DNA from: Omnitrophica WOR_2 bacterium RIFCSPHIGHO2_02_FULL_52_10
GTDB taxonomy: Bacteria > Omnitrophota > Gorgyraeia > Zapsychrales > Zapsychraceae
Direction of reading: 5' to 3'
Assembly (NCBI GenBank): GCA_001805655.1
Contig: MHGR01000069.1
Location: 3,609-22,425, forward strand
Length of the DNA: 18,817 nucleotides
Shown: piece by piece, positions 8,368-16,029 of the stretch
Layout: every line of letters begins with the position of its first letter
Numbering within the stretch: position 1 is the stretch's first letter
The notes under the pieces: model-generated
Seen by the model: only the letters and a program-made list of their open reading frames with translations
Told to the model about the DNA's origin: nothing
The model's database searches: none
Program-made: the position numbers and the translations under genes

Positions 8368-9539
8368 CTTGATTTCCCTCTCATGAACCTCCTGGCCAGT
8401 TCCCTTGCCCAACGATCAGCTTCATAAATATCCTGCAAAGCGGGTTGTTTAATGTTCCTGTGCTTGCGCACGACACCCGCCACCACATCATAAATATCGG
8501 TAAATTTCAGCCTTTCCTTAAGAAAGGCCTCAACCGCCTCCTCATCCGCGGCATTCAGCACGCTGGGCAATGTCCCGCCTTTTCGACCCACTTCAACGGC
8601 AAGCGGTAGCGCGGGAAATCTCTTCCAATCCGGCCGGAAAAAGGTTAATTTTTTCATATCGACCAAATCGAGCGCTTTCAACCCCGTGTCCCACCGCTGC
8701 GGATAGGTCAAAGCATATTGGATGGGCAGGCGCATGTCCGTGACGCTTAATTGGGCCATGACCGATCCGTCCTTGAATTCGGCCATCGAATGGATGATGG
8801 CTTCGGGGTGCACGACCACTTCGATCTGCCCGACCGTCAGCTGGAAAAGAACCATCGCCTCAATAACCTCAAAGCCCTTGTTCATCAGCGTCGCTGAATC
8901 AACGGTGATTTTCCTGCCCATTTTCCAGCGCGGATGGTTGAGTATTTGTTTTACGGTAAGCTTATGAAATCTGGACTTTGGAATATTGATCAACGCGCCG
9001 CCGGATGCCGTCAATAACACCCGCTTTAGTTCTCTCCGGTCCCTGCCCTCCAGGCATTGAAAAATCGCGCTTTGCTCGCTGTCGATCGGGATGATTCTGG
9101 CCTTATGCTTGTCCGCCTCCCGCAACAAAATATTTCCGGCGATGACAAGCGCCTCTTTGTTGGCCGGCGCAACCGTCTTGCCGGCACGCACCGCGCTTAA
9201 AAACGGCAAAAGCGCCGCGCTCCCGCGCATGGCGATAACAACAATATCGACTTCCTTGAGGGCGACGAGCCTGTCGAGGTCCCGTTCCACGTGCCAGATT
9301 TTCGTTTTTCTGGCTGCACCATGTCTTTTCAAATGGCGGATGCCGTTTGTGTTGGCCGCCGCATGCGTTGGGGAAAATTGCTTAATCTGCTTTTCCAGAA
9401 GCCGGAAATTATCGTAGGCCGTTAACCCGACCACCTTGAATCTTTCCGGAAAGCGGCGAATCACGTTCAAAGCATTGATTCCGACGGATCCCGTTGATCC
9501 TAAGATGACAACTCGCTTGGATCGCATCCTATCACGCAT
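8364..9539 (-). CDS. dxr: 1-deoxy-D-xylulose 5-phosphate reductoisomerase
   Basis: Converts DXP to 2-C-methyl-D-erythritol 4-phosphate with NADPH, the first committed step of the non-mevalonate isoprenoid pathway. The 391 residues show the NADPH-binding loop GSTGSVG (14-20), APANKEAL (124-131), metal ligands in PIDSEQSAIF (D153, E155) and NKGFE (220-224, E224), and HPEAIIHSM (244-252). These match catalytic positions known in E. coli. The start is uncertain: the first ATG (9539) overlaps cdsA by 8 bases with no clear ribosome site, and a second ATG at 9527 is preceded directly by AGG. It supplies isoprenoid precursors for the neighbouring uppS. The stop overlaps the rseP start by 4 bases. Confidence 0.97.
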   Translation of the reverse strand: MRDRMRSKRVVILGSTGSVGINALNVIRRFPERFKVVGLTAYDNFRLLEKQIKQFSPTHAAANTNGIRHLKRHGAARKTKIWHVERDLDRLVALKEVDIVVIAMRGSAALLPFLSAVRAGKTVAPANKEALVIAGNILLREADKHKARIIPIDSEQSAIFQCLEGRDRRELKRVLLTASGGALINIPKSRFHKLTVKQILNHPRWKMGRKITVDSATLMNKGFEVIEAMVLFQLTVGQIEVVVHPEAIIHSMAEFKDGSVMAQLSVTDMRLPIQYALTYPQRWDTGLKALDLVDMKKLTFFRPDWKRFPALPLAVEVGRKGGTLPSVLNAADEEAVEAFLKERLKFTDIYDVVAGVVRKHRNIKQPALQDIYEADRWARELARRFMRGKSR

Positions 9540-10350
9540 AAATTAATTGCGTCATATAAAAATAAAATGCCGGCGCGGCAAAAAGAATGCTGTCGATCGC
9601 GTCAAGCACGCCGCCCAAGGCCGGTAATAATTTCCCTGAGTCCTTGACTTGGCAGTCCCTCTTGATCAAGGATTCAGACATATCCCCCAACTGTCCAAGC
9701 CCGCCGAAAAACATGCCTATAAACACAATATGTCCTAGTGAAAAATCTATGGCCGCCGGAAGCAGGGAACGCCCCAGCCAAGCGGCGAGAACGCTAAACA
9801 GGAAGCTCCCCATACTCCCTTCCACCGTTTTATTCGGGCTGACCCTGGGTAACAGGGGATGTTTACCGAATTTGCTCCCTATGAGCAGGGCCCCCATATC
9901 GCCGCATTTCGTGACCAACAAAATAAAACCAAGCAACTTGACCCCCTCCGTTCCGGGCAATAAAAACCGGATCTTGATGAGAAAGCTGAAAAACCAGGAT
10001 ACATACAGGACGCCGAAAAGGGTTGTTGAGATGCCTACAATCGCATTGTTGCTGTCCTTGCGGATTAACTGCAGAAGGAAGATCAACAACAAGACAACAA
10101 CGATAAACAGCAGTTCCCATTTTTTGGTAAGCTCGAACTGAAAAAATATGGATAGCGGAATCAAGACCCCAAATATAATACCTGTGTAGCTGTAAATCGG
10201 GATGCCCTTCTTTTTAATCAAATAAAAGAATTCATATAAACCGCCTACCGTGAGGGCCAACAAGACGACGATAAATAACCACTGGTTTAGCACGGCCACC
10301 ACGCTTATCATGATCATCACAGTGGAACTCAAAAAACGGTCTTTATTCAT
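9532..10350 (-). CDS. cdsA: Phosphatidate cytidylyltransferase (CDP-diacylglycerol synthase)
   Basis: Integral membrane enzyme making CDP-diacylglycerol from phosphatidate and CTP for phospholipid synthesis. The 272 residues are mostly hydrophobic, with about eight predicted membrane segments. Family landmarks are KCGDMGALLIGSKFGKHPL (148-166), SPNKTVEGS (171-179) and the C-terminal signature region from SLIKRD (227-232) through KDSG (236-239). The classic signature continues HGG-x-x-D-R, but here it reads PALGGVLDAIDS: the His is Leu (245) and the Arg is Ala (251). Conserved Asp residues in the region are kept. I recall similar variants in PVC-group proteins, so it is probably active. It overlaps uppS and dxr by 8 bases each, in the common uppS-cdsA-dxr-rseP order. 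Confidence 0.93.
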   Translation of the reverse strand: MNKDRFLSSTVMIMISVVAVLNQWLFIVVLLALTVGGLYEFFYLIKKKGIPIYSYTGIIFGVLIPLSIFFQFELTKKWELLFIVVVLLLIFLLQLIRKDSNNAIVGISTTLFGVLYVSWFFSFLIKIRFLLPGTEGVKLLGFILLVTKCGDMGALLIGSKFGKHPLLPRVSPNKTVEGSMGSFLFSVLAAWLGRSLLPAAIDFSLGHIVFIGMFFGGLGQLGDMSESLIKRDCQVKDSGKLLPALGGVLDAIDSILFAAPAFYFYMTQLIYA

Positions 10351-11086
10351 GAACGGCTTCCTTTGTAATCAGCGCCCCGAAGCGCCGCTCCCGGCTCTGA
10401 TATTCCGTAATGGCTTTTTTTAATTCTTTGGCGTCAAAATCCGGCCAAAGCTTATCCGTAAAATAGAACTCGGCATACGATAATTGCCACAGCAGAAAAT
10501 TGCTGATGCGCTGTTCGCCGGACGTCCGGATTAACAGATCGGGATCCGGGAGGCCTTTGGTATAGAGCGCGTCGCTGACCGTCTGCTCATTGATGTCCTC
10601 CACGGCCAACTCCCCGCGTTGTACCGATTTCGATATTTTCTGCACCGCGTCAACGATCTCAAGCCGGGATCCGTAATTAAATGCTAAATTGACGATCAAT
10701 CCCGTGTTTTCCCTGGTCATGCGGATGACGTCATTGATGGTCTTTAAAAGGGGCTGGGGGATCCTGTCCGTCCTCCCGATCATCCTTAACTGTATGTTAT
10801 CCTGTTTGAGTTTCTGGATTTTTTTCTCGAGAACTGCGGAAAGAATGCTCATAATCATGGAAACTTCGCTTTCGGGCCTGTTCCAGTTTTCTGTCGAAAA
10901 AGTGAACAGGGTGACAATCTTGACCCCGAGCTTACGCGCCGTGTCAATAATCTCTTCAACGCGGCGCACGCCTTCGATATGCCCCTTCGCCCGCGGCAAG
11001 GATTGACCTTCCGCCCAGCGGCCGTTGCCGTCCATGATTATCGCGATATGCCTGGGTATCCTCTTTTTATCCGTTAGCTTGGACAT
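10343..11086 (-). CDS. uppS: Di-trans,poly-cis-undecaprenyl diphosphate synthase
   Basis: cis-Prenyltransferase that extends farnesyl diphosphate with isopentenyl units to the C55 lipid carrier used in peptidoglycan and surface polysaccharide synthesis. The 247 residues are a standard length. The catalytic motif IAIIMDGNGRWA lies near the N-terminus (Asp 19). FSTENWNRP, LAFNYGSR, the RTSGEQRISNFLLWQ substrate/Mg motif and YAEFYFTDKLWPDF follow in family order. It is the first gene of the 11-kb downstream run. No strong ribosome site is visible before the ATG; a terminator-like hairpin (11117-11139) and a smaller one (11098-11110) lie just upstream. Identity is certain. Confidence 0.98.
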   Translation of the reverse strand: MSKLTDKKRIPRHIAIIMDGNGRWAEGQSLPRAKGHIEGVRRVEEIIDTARKLGVKIVTLFTFSTENWNRPESEVSMIMSILSAVLEKKIQKLKQDNIQLRMIGRTDRIPQPLLKTINDVIRMTRENTGLIVNLAFNYGSRLEIVDAVQKISKSVQRGELAVEDINEQTVSDALYTKGLPDPDLLIRTSGEQRISNFLLWQLSYAEFYFTDKLWPDFDAKELKKAITEYQSRERRFGALITKEAVHE

Positions 11087-11097
11087 CGTGACTTGTC

Positions 11098-11110
11098 TGC
11101 TGTCGCAGCA
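11098..11110 (-). promoter_or_regulatory. Small inverted repeat in the uppS leader
   Basis: TGCTG-CGA-CAGCA on the minus strand is a perfect 5-bp stem with a 3-base loop. It lies directly after the T-tract of the larger hairpin and 11 bases before the uppS ATG. Two stems in tandem make a compact leader. Function is unknown and chance occurrence is possible. Confidence 0.3.
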
Positions 11111-11139
11111 AATAAAATGGGGGATATAAAATCCCCCAT
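11111..11139 (-). terminator. Rho-independent terminator-like hairpin between the coiled-coil gene and uppS
   Basis: Read on the minus strand, a perfect 9-bp stem ATGGGGGAT/ATCCCCCAT with a 5-base loop (TTTAT) is followed at once by TTTATT. This is the form of an intrinsic terminator. It would end the transcript of the OmpA lipoprotein and coiled-coil gene. Only 24 bases separate it from the uppS ATG, too few for a full promoter. Any uppS promoter upstream of the hairpin would therefore place it in the uppS leader, where it could attenuate. Confidence 0.7.
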
Positions 11140-11252
11140 GTCCTCATTCGCTCACCATAAAAATATGTACGCTATTTCATCGCACCCCAAATGCCTGCCG
11201 TTTAAAAATTGAACTTTTTTTACTCTGCCCGGCGGCCATCCGCACCGCAAAG

Positions 11253-11603
11253 TTATAACGGCGATGTGAGGCGTTGTAACTCGGCTATGCGCTTATCCAG
11301 GGAAACTTGGATTTCTGCGGCTTTATCCAAACGCTGCTTGAGATCTTCATTAATCGCCTTGATCCGGTTTAAGGCCTGCTCGGCACTTTCGTATTTGCTT
11401 TGAGCGCGCTGTAACTCGGCTTTTAACGAGCCGATCTCCAAACCGGACCGCTGGAGATTCTCTTCGGAGGTAATCCTTTGGTAGCGTTCTTTGTTTAATT
11501 CTTCCACGGCGTACGTCGCCTGCTGATTATAACGCACGGCCAAACCGCAGCTTAAAATAATCAACACGATCGCGAATCCTGTAATGACAACCCGCATCAT
11601 CAT
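11253..11603 (-). CDS. Small membrane-anchored coiled-coil protein of unknown function
   Basis: No named family recognised. The 116 residues have one N-terminal hydrophobic segment (about 4-23, VVITGFAIVLIILSCGLAV) that should act as a membrane anchor or uncleaved signal. The rest is highly charged, Glu/Lys/Gln/Leu-rich and predicted helical and coiled coil (about 30-112), most likely outside the cytoplasm. The gene begins with three tandem ATG codons after GGGGG; the third (11597) has the best ribosome-site spacing. It lies 33 bases after the OmpA-family lipoprotein gene and ends before a terminator, so the two probably form one unit. A structural or scaffold role in the envelope is inference from this pairing. 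Composition is ordinary for the window. Confidence 0.75.
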   Translation of the reverse strand: MMMRVVITGFAIVLIILSCGLAVRYNQQATYAVEELNKERYQRITSEENLQRSGLEIGSLKAELQRAQSKYESAEQALNRIKAINEDLKQRLDKAAEIQVSLDKRIAELQRLTSPL

Positions 11604-11636
11604 CCCCCGTTGGTCTAACGTATATGTTTTGCCGGA

Positions 11637-12248
11637 TTACCGATCCGCCTTCAAAGCTTTCGGCAATATCACGACATCGACCCGCCGGTTTTTCTGCCTT
11701 CCCTCCGGCGCGTCATTCGCCGCGACGGGTTGAAATTCGCCATAGCCCGTTGCGGATAATCGTTTCGGATCAATCCCCTTGGAGTCTTCGAGATAATGCA
11801 GCACGCTCAAAGCCCGTGCCGAGGAGAGCTCCCAATTGGACTGCCAGCCGGAATGCTTGATCGGCACATTATCCGTATGTCCTTCAATCCCGATGTTCAA
11901 ATCAGACACCGTAGTGGTGAGCACCGACGCGACTTTATCCAGTTTATTGAAGGACTCCTCCCGGAGTTCGGCCTTTCCAGAATTAAACAGGACTTCGGAG
12001 ACAAAGGTAATCACAAGCCCCTTATCGCTCATCGACACATTAACTTCTTTGTCTTCGATTTCTTTGCGAAGCTTGTCCTCCAGCTCTGCTTTTGCCCGCT
12101 CCAGATCGGACAGCTTTGATTTTAAGGCGGAAATCGTTTCGATATCAGAGCGTCTGCCCTTTTGAAAAATCCAGGTGCATCCACTTAAGGAAACGCTGAC
12201 TGTCAGTAGAATTGCTAAAGTAAATAATTTTGAAAAACGCTCAGACAT
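11637..12248 (-). CDS. OmpA-family (peptidoglycan-binding) lipoprotein
   Basis: Envelope lipoprotein expected to tether a membrane to peptidoglycan. The 203 residues begin with a lipoprotein signal: basic start, hydrophobic stretch, and lipobox LSGC with the lipidated Cys at 24. Residue +2 is Thr, not Asp, which in the E. coli rule favours the outer membrane. A short coiled coil (about 35-68) leads to an OmpA C-terminal domain (about 75-197) with GHTDNVP (123-129), NWELSSARA (138-146) and GYGEFQPVA. Asp 126 and Arg 145 fit the pair that binds diaminopimelate in OmpA domains. It also resembles MotB C-termini, but no MotA or MotB membrane helix pattern is present. A strong ribosome site AGGAGG precedes the ATG. 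It is more MotB/YiaD-like than Pal-like in length. Confidence 0.9.
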   Translation of the reverse strand: MSERFSKLFTLAILLTVSVSLSGCTWIFQKGRRSDIETISALKSKLSDLERAKAELEDKLRKEIEDKEVNVSMSDKGLVITFVSEVLFNSGKAELREESFNKLDKVASVLTTTVSDLNIGIEGHTDNVPIKHSGWQSNWELSSARALSVLHYLEDSKGIDPKRLSATGYGEFQPVAANDAPEGRQKNRRVDVVILPKALKADR

Positions 12249-12272
12249 ATAAACCTCCTTTTAAGATAAACA

Positions 12273-12301
12273 ACACTATCATAGCCAAAATTTAAAGTCA
12301 A
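12273..12301 (-). promoter_or_regulatory. Candidate sigma-70-type promoter for the OmpA lipoprotein gene
   Basis: In the 94-base gap after purA, the minus strand has TTGACT (12301-12296) and TAGTGT (12278-12273) separated by 17 bases. The -35 box is close to consensus and the -10 box is weak. The gap is AT-rich and leads to a strong AGGAGG ribosome site. A nearby TATGAT has only a 12-base spacer and fits less well. Confidence 0.4.
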
Positions 12302-12316
12302 GTTATTTATAATAAC
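12302..12316 (-). repeat. 15-base palindrome abutting the candidate -35 box
   Basis: GTTATT-ATA-AATAAC on the minus strand is a perfect 6-bp inverted repeat with a 3-base centre, directly upstream of TTGACT. The position would suit an operator or activator site. It has no T-tract and low GC content, so it is a poor terminator for purA. AT-rich palindromes of this size arise by chance fairly often. Confidence 0.35.
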
Positions 12317-12342
12317 ATACTCCAATGTAATGAGATAAGCCC

Positions 12343-13614
12343 CTAACGGACAATGATCTGGTCCCGTTTTGTCCCTATGGAAACATATTTAACGCCTACT
12401 TTGAGCAATTTTTCAAGCCGCTCGATATAGGCACGCGCATTCCGGGGAAGATCCTTATACCTGCGGGCAGATGTAGTCGGCGTCATCCAACCGTTCATCA
12501 CCTCATAAACCGGTTCAGCCCTATTCAAGACCTCAAAATCCATCGGAAAAACGTTGATTTTCTTCCCTTTGTATTTATAGGCCGTACAAATCCTTATTTT
12601 GGGCTGTTCATCCAGCACATCCAGCTTCATGATGGCAAGGTCGGAGATCCCGTTGACGATAACCGCATATCGGACCAGCACACTGTCGAACCATCCGCAA
12701 CGTCGCGGCCGTCCGGTTGTGGCCCCAAATTCATTCCCTTTCATGCGGATTTCCTCCTCCAGCCGCGCGGAGAATTCCGTGGGAAACGGCCCGCCGCCAA
12801 CGCGCGTGGTATAGGCCTTAACGCACGCAATCGCCTTATCGATTTTCATCGGCGCCACCCCGCTGCCCGGACAGGCTCCGCCAACGATGGAGTTCGAAGA
12901 CGTCACGAACGGATATGTTCCGAAGTCAATGTCCAAAAATGTCCCCTGGGCCCCCTCAAAAAGGACTGATTTTTTCTTATCGATCTGCTCATTGAGAAAT
13001 AATACCGTATCGCAGACATAAGGGGCTAATGTTCTCCCATACGACAGATATTCCTTGTAGATACCCTTGAACAGGAAATCCTTGTGATTAAAAACCTTGT
13101 GGAACACCTCGTTCTTTTCCCTGAGATTATCCTCGAGTTTTGCCTTCAGGACCCGTGGGTTCATCAGGTCCACCATGCGAATGCCGCAGCGGGAAACCTT
13201 ATCGGCGTAACACGGCCCGATCCCCCGCCCGGTCGTGCCGATTTTATGTTTTCTTTTTGTTTCACGCAGCCCGTCAAGTATGCGGTGATAAGGCATCACG
13301 ACATGGCAGTGACCGGAGATCTTCAGCGCTTGCGGAGTTACCATTAACCCCTTTTTCTTCAAACCGTTGATTTCCTCTATCAGGGCCTGGGGGTCCACGA
13401 CCACGCCGTTTCCCAGGACGCAAACCTTGCCCTTGTGCAGGATGGCGGAGGGCAGCAGGTGGAACACATACTCCTGGTCCCCCACACAGACCGTGTGGCC
13501 GGCATTATTCCCGCCCTGAAACCGCACGGTTACATCAGCATCCCTCGAAAGGATATCGATTAACTTTCCCTTGCCTTCATCGCCCCATTGGGCGCCGACC
13601 ACGACAACATTCAT
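12343..13614 (-). CDS. purA: Adenylosuccinate synthetase
   Basis: Joins IMP and aspartate using GTP to form adenylosuccinate, the first step from IMP to AMP. The 423 residues match the family. The N-terminus carries the GTP/IMP loop GAQWGDEGKGK (7-17, catalytic Asp 12) and GGNNAGHTV with catalytic His near 40. TTGRGIGPCYADK, GGGPFPTE, the TTGRPRRCGWFD segment and the C-terminal GTKRD guanine-binding motif all follow in order. The ribosome site GAGGGAA lies about 7 bases before the ATG. It starts 30 bases after the CcdA-like gene and ends region A; no intrinsic terminator follows. Identity is certain. Confidence 0.98.
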   Translation of the reverse strand: MNVVVVGAQWGDEGKGKLIDILSRDADVTVRFQGGNNAGHTVCVGDQEYVFHLLPSAILHKGKVCVLGNGVVVDPQALIEEINGLKKKGLMVTPQALKISGHCHVVMPYHRILDGLRETKRKHKIGTTGRGIGPCYADKVSRCGIRMVDLMNPRVLKAKLEDNLREKNEVFHKVFNHKDFLFKGIYKEYLSYGRTLAPYVCDTVLFLNEQIDKKKSVLFEGAQGTFLDIDFGTYPFVTSSNSIVGGACPGSGVAPMKIDKAIACVKAYTTRVGGGPFPTEFSARLEEEIRMKGNEFGATTGRPRRCGWFDSVLVRYAVIVNGISDLAIMKLDVLDEQPKIRICTAYKYKGKKINVFPMDFEVLNRAEPVYEVMNGWMTPTTSARRYKDLPRNARAYIERLEKLLKVGVKYVSIGTKRDQIIVR

Positions 13615-13644
13615 GCGATTATTCCCTCATGGTAAACCGTTTCT

Positions 13645-14418
13645 TCATGTCAGCAAACCGAGAATATTTTGCAGCACAAAACACCCTAAGCCTAAACCGC
13701 CCGAACAATACAGGGCCGCCATAACTCCGCTGCAGCAAGCCTGCGTGTTTTCCCTTCCCTTGAACGACAAATTCCCTAACATCAGCGCTGCCCAGGCGGT
13801 TATCACGGGTAAGGCCATGGCCATGCTGTAATAAAAAAACATGCCATTAACTAATGCTTTATCCCCGCCGGACGCCCAAAATGAATGCACAATGTACATG
13901 TACTCTGTTTGAGGATAAATCGCCGCCATCAACGTAAATATGGCACCGGTAAGAAACGCCAAGATCGCAATAGCGACGACTTGGAACGCGCTTCTGATCC
14001 CGGACTTTACCGTCCTTTCCTTAACGGCGTATAAAAACGCGGGGATATTAAGCCGCAGCCGGCTTTTCCCGGCATTAAACCGATATGCGCGCCAATCGAG
14101 AAAATAAAGCGCGCCGCGCGCGATAAACGCCGCCGCAACGAAAAAATAAACGATGTTGATTGCCCATTGGGTCAATGGCTTCAACAGCAGGCCGTCCCAC
14201 AAGCCGGCGACAATCATCTGCTGCATTCTCACAGCCGCAAAAATGTACAGGAATCCCAGGAAGAAAATGTGCCGATTAGATTTTCCCAGAAACGAAAAAT
14301 ACATGATAAAGATCAGAACGGAAGCGAGAACACAGGGATTTATGCTGTCGCCCAACCCCGCTTTAAACGCTGCCGCGAAATAGGACGAATATTCATTCCG
14401 GGACGGAAGATAACCCAT
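13645..14418 (-). CDS. CcdA/DsbD-like polytopic membrane protein
   Basis: Multi-pass inner-membrane protein of 257 residues with about six hydrophobic segments. The N-terminal AGLGDSINPCVLASVLIF (20-37) closely resembles the first helix of CcdA/DsbD-type thiol electron carriers, with Cys 29 in the NPC motif. Such proteins pass reducing power across the membrane to thioredoxin-like partners. They use a second membrane cysteine, commonly in a CTGQVYLP-like segment. The matching region here appears to read AAIYPQTEYMYI (about 165-176), without cysteine. Other cysteines (228, 229, 238, 246) lie near the C-terminus. It is therefore either a divergent or non-redox member, or the second cysteine is elsewhere. 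No thioredoxin gene is adjacent. It sits 8 bases after serA and 30 before purA. No clear ribosome site is seen. Confidence 0.65.
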   Translation of the reverse strand: MGYLPSRNEYSSYFAAAFKAGLGDSINPCVLASVLIFIMYFSFLGKSNRHIFFLGFLYIFAAVRMQQMIVAGLWDGLLLKPLTQWAINIVYFFVAAAFIARGALYFLDWRAYRFNAGKSRLRLNIPAFLYAVKERTVKSGIRSAFQVVAIAILAFLTGAIFTLMAAIYPQTEYMYIVHSFWASGGDKALVNGMFFYYSMAMALPVITAWAALMLGNLSFKGRENTQACCSGVMAALYCSGGLGLGCFVLQNILGLLT

Positions 14419-14426
14419 GAAGGGGA

Positions 14427-16013
14427 TTAAACTTTCAAGAGTTTGACGTACAGGACATCCTTCGTATCCTTGAGTTTTTTAATGACGGACTCGGGCACTT
14501 CGCTGTCGACGTTCACGACACTGACCGCAATGCCGTCCTGGGCTTCCCGCCCCAGCGAAATCCCCGCGATGTTGATATTCGCGCCGGCGAGAATGGTGCC
14601 AATGGCCCCGATAAGTCCGGGTTTGTCGTTGTTATTGATGTAAAGCATGTACTCATGGGGGGAGGCTTCGACATAAACGTCATTGATGCGGACAATACGG
14701 GGCTTGTTATTCCCCGACAACGTCCCCCAGACGCTGAACGCCTCCTTGTCCGTTTTAACCTCAACCTTCAGAATGTTGACAAACTCCTCATCTTTATTGG
14801 ATATGATTTCCTGCACGTTAATGGCGCGCTCTTTGGCCAGGTCAAGGGCATTGATGAAGTTGACCGTTTCCCCTAAGATGGGCTTTAACAGGCCGTTGAC
14901 CAAAGATAACGTCACCGGGGCTACCTTATAACCGGTCATAACGCCCCGATAGGTGAGTTTTACCTCCGTGATGCGTCCTTGAATCAACTGACCGACAAAC
15001 TTTCCCACCCGCAGGGCCAGGTCGATGTAAGGCGCCAAAACTTTGTAGGCCTCGGCATCGACGGACGGAAAGTTCGCCGCATTGAGGATGCCCTTGCCCA
15101 ACAGGGCATCGCGAACCGTCTCCGCGATTTCAATCGCCACGTTGACCTGCGCTTCGGTCGTTGACGCGCCCAGGTGCGGTGTGACAATACAGTTGTCCAG
15201 TTTGAGCAGCGGAGAATCGGCGGGCAGGGGCTCCTGCTCGAACACATCCAGCGCGCAGCCGGCAATCATCTTTCCTTCCAGCGCCTTGATCAGCGCCTTC
15301 TCATCGATAATCCCTCCGCGCGCACAGTTGATGAGCCGCGCCGTTTTCTTCATGAATTGGAACTCCTTCTCGGAAATAAGATTTTTCGATTCCGTGCTTT
15401 TCGGAACATGCAAGGTAATATAATCAGATTCTCTCAGCAGTTCTTCGAGCTCCACCATGCGGACGCCTTTCTGGGCCGCCACTTCCATGGAAAGATACGG
15501 GTCATAGGCCAAGACCTCCATGCCGAACGATTTCGCGAATCTCGCCACGGTGGAGCCGATGCGCCCGAAACCGACGACGCCCAGTTTCTTTCCGTACAGC
15601 TCCACGCCGCTGAATTTGGAGCGGTCCCACTTGCCGGCCCTCATCGAGGCGCACGCCTGCGGGATGTTCCGGGAGAGGGCCAAAATCATGCTCATGGTAT
15701 GCTCGGCGGTAGAGGTGGTATTGCCGGACGGCGTATTCATCGCCACAACGCCTTTCTTGGTGGCGGCCGGCAGGTCCACGTTGTCCAGCCCGACCCCCGC
15801 GCGCCCGATGACCTTGAGCTTATCCGCCGATTCAAGGACCTCTTTGGTCACCTTGGTCTCGCTGCGGATAATCAACCCGTCATAATCCTTAATCGCCGCT
15901 TTAAGCTCCTGCGGGCTTAATCCGAACTTGCAGTCGACCTTGAACTCCTTAACATCCTTCAAGATCTTGATGCCTTCCTCGGCTAATTTATCGCTGATCA
16001 GTATCTTTATCAT
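14427..16013 (-). CDS. serA: D-3-phosphoglycerate dehydrogenase
   Basis: Oxidises 3-phosphoglycerate to 3-phosphohydroxypyruvate with NAD, the first step of serine synthesis. The start is placed at MIKILISDKL, preceded by GGAACGGAG; an upstream in-frame ATG would add nine residues without family similarity. The protein is 528 residues, the long form. It has the substrate/NAD domains with GFGRIG (148-153) and catalytic Arg 232 (ARGG), Glu 261 and His 280 (TPHLGAST). An intervening ASB domain (about 318-440) and a C-terminal ACT domain (about 455-528) follow. The ACT domain usually gives serine feedback control. It begins 16 bases after the aminotransferase, its likely pathway partner. Confidence 0.98.
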   Translation of the reverse strand: MIKILISDKLAEEGIKILKDVKEFKVDCKFGLSPQELKAAIKDYDGLIIRSETKVTKEVLESADKLKVIGRAGVGLDNVDLPAATKKGVVAMNTPSGNTTSTAEHTMSMILALSRNIPQACASMRAGKWDRSKFSGVELYGKKLGVVGFGRIGSTVARFAKSFGMEVLAYDPYLSMEVAAQKGVRMVELEELLRESDYITLHVPKSTESKNLISEKEFQFMKKTARLINCARGGIIDEKALIKALEGKMIAGCALDVFEQEPLPADSPLLKLDNCIVTPHLGASTTEAQVNVAIEIAETVRDALLGKGILNAANFPSVDAEAYKVLAPYIDLALRVGKFVGQLIQGRITEVKLTYRGVMTGYKVAPVTLSLVNGLLKPILGETVNFINALDLAKERAINVQEIISNKDEEFVNILKVEVKTDKEAFSVWGTLSGNNKPRIVRINDVYVEASPHEYMLYINNNDKPGLIGAIGTILAGANINIAGISLGREAQDGIAVSVVNVDSEVPESVIKKLKDTKDVLYVKLLKV

Positions 16014-16029
16014 TGGACTCCGTTCCTGC

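Noticed and set aside
8368..8412. N-terminal extension of RseP
   Set aside because: The ATGA overlap with dxr and the GAGGG site favour MIGSIVANL; the extra residues are charged and precede the first helix.
11140..11252. Promoter or small RNA in the gap downstream of the coiled-coil gene
   Set aside because: AT-rich hexamers such as TACATA and TATGGT occur, but none pairs with a good -35 at 16-18 bases, and no conserved RNA fold was recognised.
15174..15920. Long plus-strand open frame (248 codons) opposite serA
   Set aside because: It mirrors the certain serA gene, has no family similarity and is rich in His/Arg/Gly, as expected of an antisense frame in codon-biased DNA.
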